The position numbers and the translations under genes are program-made. Below, in pieces: positions 41,491-48,651 of a stretch of 64,000 bases of DNA (position 1 is its first letter; each line of letters starts with the position of its first letter). The notes under the pieces are model-generated. The model was not told where the DNA came from, ran no database searches, and saw only the letters and a list, made by a program, of their open reading frames with translations. The DNA is from Massilia sp. NR 4-1 (GTDB lineage: Bacteria; Pseudomonadota; Gammaproteobacteria; Burkholderiales; Burkholderiaceae_D), in assembly GCF_001191005.1 (NCBI RefSeq), contig NZ_CP012201.1, positions 186,001 to 250,000 on the forward strand. Reading direction: 5' to 3'.

Positions 41491-42744
41491 ATGTCCTTCT
41501 CCCCCCTCGGCCTTGCGCCCCCCCTGTTGAACGCCCTTGCCGAAATCGGCTATGCAGCGCCGACCGCCATTCAATCGGCCTCCATTCCGCCCGCCCTGCG
41601 CGGCGAGGATGTCCTGGGCGCGGCGCAAACCGGCTCCGGCAAGACCATGGCGTTTGCCCTGCCCATGCTGCATGCGCTGCTGGCGAAAAAAGCCGGCCCG
41701 CGCCAGCTGCATGGCCTGGTGCTGGCGCCCACGCGCGAGCTGGCGGCCCAGGTGGGCGAAGCGATCCGCAAGCTGGTGTCGCATCTGCCGGTGCCGCTCA
41801 AGGTGTCGATCGCCTTTGGCGGCGTCTCGATCAATCCGCAGATGATGGCGCTGCGCGGCGGCACCGACATCATGGTCGCCACGCCGGGCCGCCTGCTCGA
41901 CCTGGTCGAGCACAATGCACTCAAGCTCGATAGCGTCGCCACCCTGGTGCTGGACGAAGCGGACAAGCTGCTCGATATGGGCTTCAGCGAAGAGATCGGG
42001 CGCATCCTGGCCCTGCTGCCGGCTCGGCGCCAGAGCCTGTTCTTCTCCGCCACCTTCCCGGCGGCGGTGCAGGAGCTGGCCGCGCGCATGCTGCAGCAGC
42101 CGGTGAAGGTGGAAACCACGGCCGAAGCGGCACAGGAACCCGACATCCTGCAGCGCGCCATCGAAGTCGATGCGCCGCGCCGCACGCAATTGTTGAAACA
42201 CCTGATCCGCGCCGAGAAATGGGAGCGCGTGCTGGTCTTCGTCGCCACCAAATACGCTTCCGAGCATGTTGCGGACAAGCTGCGCCAGAATGGCGTGCTG
42301 GCCGAAGCCTTCCATGGTGATTTCAGCCAGGGCGCGCGCACCGAAGTGCTGGCCGATTTCAAATCCGGCCGCCTGCATGTGCTGGTCGCAACCGACGTCG
42401 CGGCGCGCGGCATCGACATTGCCCAGCTGCCGGTGGTGGTGAACTACGACCTGCCGCGTTCCGCCACCGATTACACCCACCGCATCGGCCGCACCGGACG
42501 CGCAGGCGCCAGCGGCATCGCCGTCAGCTTCATCGGCGCCGACAGCGAAGCCCATTTCCGCCTGATCGAAAACCGCCAGGGCAAACGCGTGCCGCGCGAA
42601 CGCATCGCCGGCTTCGAGCCGGTGCAAAAAGCCGCAGCGCCTTTGCATCCCGCCACCGATACTGTCAACGGCGGCATCAAGGGCAAGCGCAAGAGCAAGA
42701 AAGACAAGCTGCGCGAAGCCGCCGCCCAATCCAAGCCCGTTTAA
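41491..42744 (+). CDS. rhlE: DEAD-box RNA helicase, RhlE-type
   Basis: 417 aa. The motifs run in order: Q motif (FSPLGLAPPLLNALAEIGY, PTAIQ), AQTGSGKT, PTRELAAQ, TPGRLLDL, DEAD, SATFP, then HRIGRTGRAG. The C-terminal tail is short and Lys-rich (KGKRKSKKDKL). By family it remodels RNA and takes part in ribosome assembly and cold adaptation. It is monocistronic and ends 10 bases before the convergent lipoprotein gene. Confidence 0.92.
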   Translation: MSFSPLGLAPPLLNALAEIGYAAPTAIQSASIPPALRGEDVLGAAQTGSGKTMAFALPMLHALLAKKAGPRQLHGLVLAPTRELAAQVGEAIRKLVSHLPVPLKVSIAFGGVSINPQMMALRGGTDIMVATPGRLLDLVEHNALKLDSVATLVLDEADKLLDMGFSEEIGRILALLPARRQSLFFSATFPAAVQELAARMLQQPVKVETTAEAAQEPDILQRAIEVDAPRRTQLLKHLIRAEKWERVLVFVATKYASEHVADKLRQNGVLAEAFHGDFSQGARTEVLADFKSGRLHVLVATDVAARGIDIAQLPVVVNYDLPRSATDYTHRIGRTGRAGASGIAVSFIGADSEAHFRLIENRQGKRVPRERIAGFEPVQKAAAPLHPATDTVNGGIKGKRKSKKDKLREAAAQSKPV

Positions 42745-42754
42745 CCCAAACAGC

Positions 42755-43423
42755 TTAAGGCGCTGGACTCTGGACGAGGGCGATACGGCGGTGCAGGCGG
42801 GCGGCTTCGGCGGTGTCGCCGGCTTTTTCGGCGCGCTGGGCCTGCACCTTGAGCCAGGCGAGCAGCGGCCGGCGCCAGCCTTGCGCGGAAGCGGTATCGA
42901 TGGCGAGCGTCAGCAGCTCGGGTGTGGCGCGGTTGGCACGGAATAGCGCGCCGGCGGCGACCAGGCGGGAGAGGGGATCGCTCATCGCTTGCACGGCTGC
43001 CGCTGCCGCGGTATCGCTGCCGGCGGCGAGGACGGCGCGCTGCGGCTCGGGCAGCAGGGCGGCGCCGGCGGGATTGGCGCGGCCGGCGAGGTAGCTGGCG
43101 TAGGCGATGTCGGCGGCGCTGGCGTCGGCGCGCAGGGCTTCAAAGCCGCCGCAGTCTTCGAACGCGAGCGCGGCGACGCGGCTTGCGCAGCGTATCAACT
43201 CGGCGCGGATCACCAGCTCCATCTTGCCGGTGCTGGCCAGTTGTTCGCGCGCGCGCTTGAATTCGTTTTTCTCGACGTTGGCATTGCCGCTCATATAGGC
43301 AGCCGTGGCGCGCTCCATCGAGCTTTGCGCGTTCATCTGCCAGTCCGGCACGCGCGGGCCGCTGGCGCAGGCACTCAACAGCAGCAGGACGGCGGCGCAG
43401 AGGAGGGGGCGGGCATGGCTCAT
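42755..43423 (-). CDS. Hypothetical lipoprotein in the MCE operon
   Basis: 222 aa from the ATG at 43423, whose ATGA overlaps the MlaD-like stop. A lipobox LLSACAS gives an acylated Cys about residue 19. The mature part is helical and Ala-rich with no known motif. It is not the PqiC-type auxiliary lipoprotein I would expect here. It is coupled to the MCE protein, so it probably acts in the same envelope lipid system. Confidence 0.75.
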   Translation of the reverse strand: MSHARPLLCAAVLLLLSACASGPRVPDWQMNAQSSMERATAAYMSGNANVEKNEFKRAREQLASTGKMELVIRAELIRCASRVAALAFEDCGGFEALRADASAADIAYASYLAGRANPAGAALLPEPQRAVLAAGSDTAAAAAVQAMSDPLSRLVAAGALFRANRATPELLTLAIDTASAQGWRRPLLAWLKVQAQRAEKAGDTAEAARLHRRIALVQSPAP

Positions 43424-44391
43424 GGCAGTTTGATCTCCGTGTCGTTGCGCTTGAAGGGCCATTTGCGGTTGATTTCATTGACCAGCTGTTCGATGCGGCG
43501 CAGATTGCTGTCCACGTCGGCGCGCAGCGCGCCGAGGTCTTCGGTGGCGACGCGCGCGTTGGCGCCCACGGCTTGCGCTTCGACCAGCACCGCATCCATT
43601 TTCTTCAAGCTGGCGCGCGCGTCGGACAGCAAGCCATTCAACTGCACCACGGCCGCCTGCGCATCGTTGGCCACGCCGTTCTTGCCGAAGACGCGGTTGT
43701 CGGCATTACCCACCAGCTTGTCGGCCTTGACGATCAGCGAGTTCGCATTGCGCAGCAGTTCCTGCGCCTTCCGGTCTTCGCCCGCGATCAGGCCCATGGC
43801 GCCGCCCGGCCCATTGAGTTTCTGGGTCACGCCTTCCACATTGCGCAGGCTATTGCCCAGCGAGGAATCGGCGGCCGTCAGCGCGGCCACATTGTTCAGC
43901 AAATCCTTGGCGGCCGACAGCAGGCGTGGAATCTCGGCCGCCGCGTCGCCCACCAGCAGCTCGCGCTCGGCGCCATCCTTGAGCGGTGGATCGGTGGGGA
44001 TGCCGCTGAAGGCGCGCAGGCGGGCGCCGCCCACCAGCCCGCGTTCCAGCGTGAAGATGCTGGTCGAGCGCAGCCAGTGCGCATCCTTTTCCGGCACATC
44101 GACCAGCACGCGCGCCTTGCCGTCCGCACCGAGTTCGATGCGCAGCACCCGGCCCACGGGGAAACCGGCGAAGGTCATGTCCATGCCCACCGCCACACCT
44201 TCGGAGTCGTCGGTGGTCAGCACCAGGCGCTGGGTCGGTTCGAAGGCGCCGCGCGCATACATCAGGTACAGCACGGCGCTGGCGACCAGGGCCACCATCA
44301 GGAGCAGCAGCAGGGCGGCCTTGAATTCGGCGTGGCGCACCGGGGCCGCTTCGGGCGCCGGCGCGGCAGGGGAGGGAGTGGGTTCGTTCAT
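43420..44391 (-). CDS. MlaD-family (MCE domain) lipid-transport protein
   Basis: 323 aa. An N-terminal Pro/Ala tail, then one TM segment (about 24-46), then a single MCE domain (about 55-135, with VGMDMTFAGFPVGRVLRIEL), then a long helical region (about 150-310). MCE proteins form hexameric rings that ferry lipids between inner and outer membrane. The permease gene precedes it by 21 bases. No ATPase gene lies in the operon. Confidence 0.88.
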   Translation of the reverse strand: MNEPTPSPAAPAPEAAPVRHAEFKAALLLLLMVALVASAVLYLMYARGAFEPTQRLVLTTDDSEGVAVGMDMTFAGFPVGRVLRIELGADGKARVLVDVPEKDAHWLRSTSIFTLERGLVGGARLRAFSGIPTDPPLKDGAERELLVGDAAAEIPRLLSAAKDLLNNVAALTAADSSLGNSLRNVEGVTQKLNGPGGAMGLIAGEDRKAQELLRNANSLIVKADKLVGNADNRVFGKNGVANDAQAAVVQLNGLLSDARASLKKMDAVLVEAQAVGANARVATEDLGALRADVDSNLRRIEQLVNEINRKWPFKRNDTEIKLP

Positions 44392-44412
44392 GATGCGGTG
44401 CGGATCAGTCGT

Positions 44413-45246
44413 TCAGTAGTAGTTGCCCATCAGGGAGGCGGCTTCGATCAGCAGGATCACGGAGAACATGCGGACCATATCGGCCAGGCCGTGGGTGCCG
44501 TGGGCGCGTCCGAACAGCGGATTGGCCGCGCCATGGTAGTAGGAGGAGGCCAGCGGAATCACGCCCACGGCAAAGCTGAAGAACAGGATCTTCAGCGCCA
44601 GGATCATGGAGACGGCAGGATTGAAGATATGCCCCACCACCCGCGTATAGCTTTGCAAGGCCCATGGCGTAAAGCCGTATATCGAGAGATAGGCCAGCAC
44701 CAGGGTCAGCACGCAGCTGACCGCCGCCAGCAGCCAGACGGCGAACACGCCGGCCGCCGCGCGCGGGAAGAATTCCGTCTGCAGGGCGTCGCGCGCATCG
44801 AGGCGGGTGGGGACGCCGCTGGCCGAAGCCGCCGCCAATCGCATCTGCGCGAATTCCACGCCGGCAGGCAGGGTGCTGCGCAGGGCTACGAACAGGGCCG
44901 CCGTGAGCGGGATCAGTTCCAGCACCAGCACCCGCACCACCATCTCCAGCGCATAGCGCGACAGGCCGTAGCTGAGCGACGTCACCACCACGATGCGGAT
45001 GATGACCAGGCTGATCAAGGCCGACAGCACGGAGAACCACAGCAGATTGGGCGCGGTCGCCACCACCAGGTGGTGGGCGATCCAGCGCCGCCGGGGACTG
45101 GCGTAAGTGGAAGGGGTGAAGGCGCGCGAAACGATCAGCGCCGCGAATTGCAGCAGCCGCCACCAGCTCGTCAGCCAGCCCATGGCGGAACGATGCAGGC
45201 GCCGCAGCGGCGGATAGGTCGATGCGTTGGTGCTCATGAGGCACAT
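44413..45246 (-). CDS. MlaE-family ABC transporter permease
   Basis: 277 aa with five to six hydrophobic segments after a basic N-terminal stretch; the RxxxxxT-type MlaE core is seen in LELIPLTAALFVALRS and FAQMRLAAASASGVPT, with the terminal SLMGNYY. The start may also be the ATG at 45237, three codons downstream. In MlaFEDB systems this permease binds the MCE ring. Its ATPase partner is not adjacent. Confidence 0.85.
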   Translation of the reverse strand: MCLMSTNASTYPPLRRLHRSAMGWLTSWWRLLQFAALIVSRAFTPSTYASPRRRWIAHHLVVATAPNLLWFSVLSALISLVIIRIVVVTSLSYGLSRYALEMVVRVLVLELIPLTAALFVALRSTLPAGVEFAQMRLAAASASGVPTRLDARDALQTEFFPRAAAGVFAVWLLAAVSCVLTLVLAYLSIYGFTPWALQSYTRVVGHIFNPAVSMILALKILFFSFAVGVIPLASSYYHGAANPLFGRAHGTHGLADMVRMFSVILLIEAASLMGNYY

Positions 45247-45260
45247 CTTAGCACTCTGCC

Positions 45261-46127
45261 TTATTTGCCGGGGAACGATTCAATAATGGCATCGGCCACG
45301 GCGCGCACGCGCGCGCTGCGATTCAAGTCGCTGTGCATCACCAGATACATATCGTAGCTGTGCTCCCGCTCCGGCCAGATGCGTATCAGGCGCGGGTCGG
45401 CGTCGGCCATATGGGTGGGCAGTTCGCCGATGCCCAGGCCGGCGCGCGTGGCTTCCAGCAGCATCAGTCCCGTGTTCACCTCCATCGCCACGCGCGCATT
45501 GTGTACCGGCTCGCCGCAGATTTTCTCGGCGTGGCGCGGCGCCACCGAGGCGTGGTAGACGACGATATCGTGGTCCGCCAGTCCCGTGCCGGGCTGCGGC
45601 TCGCCGCGCTGCTTGAGGTAGGAACGGGTGGCATACAGACCCGCAGTGCGCCGCGTCAGATGGCGCGAGATCAGGTCGGGACTGGTGGGCTTCACCGTGC
45701 GCACGGCCAGGTCGGCCTCGCGCCGGGTCAGGCTGGAGACATGGGTATCGACCGACAGCACGATGCGGATGTCGGGGTGCTTTTTGTGCAGGCGGTGCAT
45801 GGCATCGATGACGAAGTGGGCGGCCATGGTGTCGGTGGTCGCCAGCCGCACCACGCCGGACAGGCGGTTGTCGATGCCCTGCATTTCGCGCTGCAGCTGG
45901 TGCGCCGCCTGCTCCATCAATTCGGCGGAGCGCTGCGCCGTCTCGCCGGCCGGGGTGGGCACATAACCGTCCGGCGTACGCAGGAAGAGGCGGGCGTTCA
46001 AGCTGCTTTCCATGGCCGCCAGACGGCGTCCCACCGTGGCCTGGTCGACGCCCAGTTGCGCCGCCGCGCCGCGCAAGGTGCCGGCGCGGCAAAGCGCCAG
46101 AAAGATGCGCGCATGGTCCCAATCCAT
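45261..46127 (-). CDS. LysR-family transcriptional regulator
   Basis: 288 aa from the ATG at 46127, with GGGAGAA upstream. The N-terminal winged helix has DWDHARIFLALCRAGTLRGAAAQLGVDQATVGRRL; the rest is a substrate-binding-like effector domain. The subgroup (single-specificity, AAQLGVDQATVGRR) often controls nearby exporters. A divergent MFS gene lies 104 bases away, with two dyads between them. Confidence 0.88.
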   Translation of the reverse strand: MDWDHARIFLALCRAGTLRGAAAQLGVDQATVGRRLAAMESSLNARLFLRTPDGYVPTPAGETAQRSAELMEQAAHQLQREMQGIDNRLSGVVRLATTDTMAAHFVIDAMHRLHKKHPDIRIVLSVDTHVSSLTRREADLAVRTVKPTSPDLISRHLTRRTAGLYATRSYLKQRGEPQPGTGLADHDIVVYHASVAPRHAEKICGEPVHNARVAMEVNTGLMLLEATRAGLGIGELPTHMADADPRLIRIWPEREHSYDMYLVMHSDLNRSARVRAVADAIIESFPGK

Positions 46128-46143
46128 TTTCTTCTCCCTTCTT

Positions 46144-46163
46144 GTGATGCAATTTTGCATCAC
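46144..46163. promoter_or_regulatory. LysR operator candidate (perfect dyad)
   Basis: A 20-bp dyad, GTGATGCAA and TTGCATCAC around two bases, 16 bases upstream of the lysR ATG. The TGATGCA/TGCATCA arms recur in a second dyad 10 bases downstream. Confidence 0.65.
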
Positions 46164-46173
46164 GATGCCGAGG

Positions 46174-46194
46174 TGATGCGTCTTTACTGCATCA
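46174..46194. promoter_or_regulatory. Second LysR operator candidate
   Basis: TGATGC and GCATCA with 9 bases between them, a looser copy of the dyad at 46144-46163. Paired strong and weak sites are usual for LysR regulators. Confidence 0.5.
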
Positions 46195-46231
46195 TGAAGC
46201 AGAATTAGTATCGATGCAAGGAGGAAACATC

Positions 46232-47602
46232 GTGCTTTTATTTACCCTCGCCATCGGCTTTGTGATGGCAATGATCGACGTCACCGCCGTGAACACGGCT
46301 TTGGGCAGTATTTCGGCCGACCTGCAGGTGCCGCTATCGGGCCTGGTGTGGGTGGTGGACGGCTACACCCTGACGTTTGCCGCCTTCCTGCTCGCGGGCG
46401 GCGCGCTGGCCGACCACATTGGCGCGCGCCAGACCTACCAGGGCGGCCTGCTGGTCTTCGTCGCCGGTTCGCTGGCCTGCGCGCTGGCGCCCAGCGGCAA
46501 TGCCCTGGTCGCCGCGCGGCTGCTGCAAGGCACGGGCGCGGCGCTGTTCATGCCCAGCTCACTGAGCCTGCTGACCCACGCCGCACCCAACGACACGGCG
46601 CGCACCCGCATGGTCGGCACCTGGTCGGCCCTGGTGGGCTGCGCCGCCACCATCGGACCGCTGGTGGGCGGCCTGCTGGTGCACGAATTCGGCTGGCGCA
46701 GCGTGTTCTGGATTAATCTGCCGCTGGGACTGGCCGGCATCGTGCTGGCGCAGATGCTGGCGCCGGCGCCGGCCGCGCATCGGCGTCCGCTTTCGATGCT
46801 CAGCCATGTGCTGGGCGTGCTGACGCTGGCCGCGCTGAGCTTCCTGCTGATTGAAGGTCCGGTACGCGGCTGGACCTCGCCTTCGGTGGCCGCCGCCTCC
46901 TTGCTGGCCTTGCTGTTTGCCGTCGTGCTGGTATGGCGCGAGCGTGCCGCGGCCCATCCGATTCTGCCGCGCGCGCTGCTGGCCAGCAGCAGCTTTGCCG
47001 CTGCCAACTTCACTGGCTTTCTGATCAACTTCGCCGTATTCGGCCAGATCTTCCTGCTCAGTCTATTCTTCCAGCAGGCGCATGGCTCCAACGCGCTGGA
47101 GACGGGGATGAAAATCCTGCCCATGCTGGCGGCCAGCACCATCGGCAATTTCCTGTCCGGCCGCGTCATCGCGCGCACCGGTACCCGGCCCTCGCTGCTG
47201 GGCGGTCTCGCCGTCAGCGCCCTGATGGGCGCCGTGCTGACCCGCACCGGGCCGCACACGCCATATTTGCTGATGATGGCCGGCGTGCTGCTGATGTACC
47301 TGGCCATCGGCCTCGCCATTCCCGCCATGACGACCACGGTGATGCAGGTCGCGGGCAAGACCCACGCCAATATCGCCGCCGCCGCGCTGAACGCCAACCG
47401 CCAGATCGGCGCCCTGGTCGGCGTCGCCGCCATGGGCAGCATTCTGCACGCGGTGGAAGACTGGGGCTGGCGCCTGACCCTCGGCTTCGGCGCCATCGGC
47501 CTTGCCTATGGCATCGCCTGCCTGCTGGTGCACCAGCGCGTGCGCCAGCACCTGCCGCAAAGCGGCGCCGACCCCGACGCCGCCATGCAGGCGGGCCACT
47601 GA
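46232..47602 (+). CDS. MFS multidrug exporter, DHA2 (14-helix) type
   Basis: 456 aa from the GTG at 46232, which is 7 bases after AAGGAGG; the ATG at 46214 overlaps that site and is unlikely. Fourteen hydrophobic segments. DHA2 marks: AMIDVTAVNTALGSI in helix 1, LVWVVDGYTLTFAAFLLAGG in helix 2, LADHIGARQTYQGG in the first loop, and IGPLVGGLLVHEFGWRSVFWINLP in the motif-C region. EmrB/QacA relatives export drugs or metabolites. It is likely controlled by the divergent LysR gene. Confidence 0.9.
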   Translation: MLLFTLAIGFVMAMIDVTAVNTALGSISADLQVPLSGLVWVVDGYTLTFAAFLLAGGALADHIGARQTYQGGLLVFVAGSLACALAPSGNALVAARLLQGTGAALFMPSSLSLLTHAAPNDTARTRMVGTWSALVGCAATIGPLVGGLLVHEFGWRSVFWINLPLGLAGIVLAQMLAPAPAAHRRPLSMLSHVLGVLTLAALSFLLIEGPVRGWTSPSVAAASLLALLFAVVLVWRERAAAHPILPRALLASSSFAAANFTGFLINFAVFGQIFLLSLFFQQAHGSNALETGMKILPMLAASTIGNFLSGRVIARTGTRPSLLGGLAVSALMGAVLTRTGPHTPYLLMMAGVLLMYLAIGLAIPAMTTTVMQVAGKTHANIAAAALNANRQIGALVGVAAMGSILHAVEDWGWRLTLGFGAIGLAYGIACLLVHQRVRQHLPQSGADPDAAMQAGH

Positions 47603-47612
47603 GCCTGCGGAG

Positions 47613-48257
47613 TTAGCCGTGCTGGCGGCGCCAGGCGATGAGCTCGGCGATGGTGAGGATGGGCATGGCGTGCTGCTCGGCGAAGCGTTCGATGGCTTCG
47701 CCGCGCATCATGGTGCCGTCGGGATTCATCAGTTCGCACAGCACGCCATACGGTTGCAGGCCGGCCAGGCGGGCCAGGTCGACCGAGCCTTCGGTGTGGC
47801 CGGCGCGTTCCAGCACGCCGCCGGGCGCGGCGCGCAGCGGGAAGATGTGGCCGGGACGGACGATGTCTTCGGGCTTGGCCTGGCGCGCGGTGGCGGCGCG
47901 GATGGTGGTGACGCGGTCGGCGGCCGAAACGCCGGTGGTCACGCCGTCGCGCGCTTCGATGGATACGGTGAACGGGGTGCCGAAGCGGCTGCCGTTTTCG
48001 GCGGCCATGGGCGGCAGCTCCAGCTCGCGCACCTTGTCGGCGGGCAGGCACAGGCAGACGATGCCGCTGCATTCGCGGATCAGCAGGGCCATGCTTTCCA
48101 CCGTCAGCTTGTCGGCGGCGAGTATCAGGTCGGCTTCGTTTTCGCGGTCGAAATCGTCCAGCAGGATGACCGGCACGCCGGCGCGCATGGCTTCCAGTGC
48201 CGCGTGGATGCGGCCTTCCAGGTCGGTGCTATGAAGGGTGTAGGAATTGACTAACAT
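47613..48257 (-). CDS. ribB: 3,4-dihydroxy-2-butanone-4-phosphate synthase RibB
   Basis: A 214-aa stand-alone RibB without a GTP cyclohydrolase II domain. ATG 48257 follows a clear GAGGAG site. Active-site motifs: LLDDFDRENEADLILAADK, FGTPFTVSIEARDGVTTGVS, RPGHIFPLRAAPGGVLERAGHTE. It turns ribulose 5-phosphate into the four-carbon unit of riboflavin. The leader carries an FMN riboswitch, so it is shut off by FMN. As a stand-alone copy it may be a back-up to a ribBA elsewhere. Confidence 0.95.
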   Translation of the reverse strand: MLVNSYTLHSTDLEGRIHAALEAMRAGVPVILLDDFDRENEADLILAADKLTVESMALLIRECSGIVCLCLPADKVRELELPPMAAENGSRFGTPFTVSIEARDGVTTGVSAADRVTTIRAATARQAKPEDIVRPGHIFPLRAAPGGVLERAGHTEGSVDLARLAGLQPYGVLCELMNPDGTMMRGEAIERFAEQHAMPILTIAELIAWRRQHG

Positions 48258-48359
48258 GTGAAACGCTCCTCGCATAAGTGGGCGAAAAACGCATCAGGGC
48301 AAAGCGTATGGACACGGCTTCCCGTGCCGCGAACGGCGCAGGAAATCGCGCAAGGCGCA

Positions 48360-48495
<136 letters not shown>

Positions 48496-48536
48496 TATTG
48501 ATTAAATTGTTGCCCGTCACCATGACGGGCTGTGGC

Positions 48537-48542
48537 ATTGTA
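48537..48542 (-). promoter_or_regulatory. Likely -10 box for the riboswitch-ribB transcript
   Basis: TACAAT on the minus strand, 42 bases upstream of the riboswitch. No clear -35 is seen. The remainder of the gap up to the M16 gene at 48652 holds nothing else that I recognise. Confidence 0.35.
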
Positions 48543-48651
48543 GCAGCGCCACACAAAATTTGCTTATGAGGAAAGCTTCTAGCACAAAGATGTTGCCCTA
48601 GTGTATTGTTATCACCCTTGCCAAATTGGCTATCCAGAAAAGCACCATTGC

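Noticed and set aside
41380..42729. Upstream extension of the M19 dipeptidase frame across the helicase gene
   Set aside because: The dipeptidase proper begins at the ATG at 41379; the extension is antisense to rhlE and has no family features.
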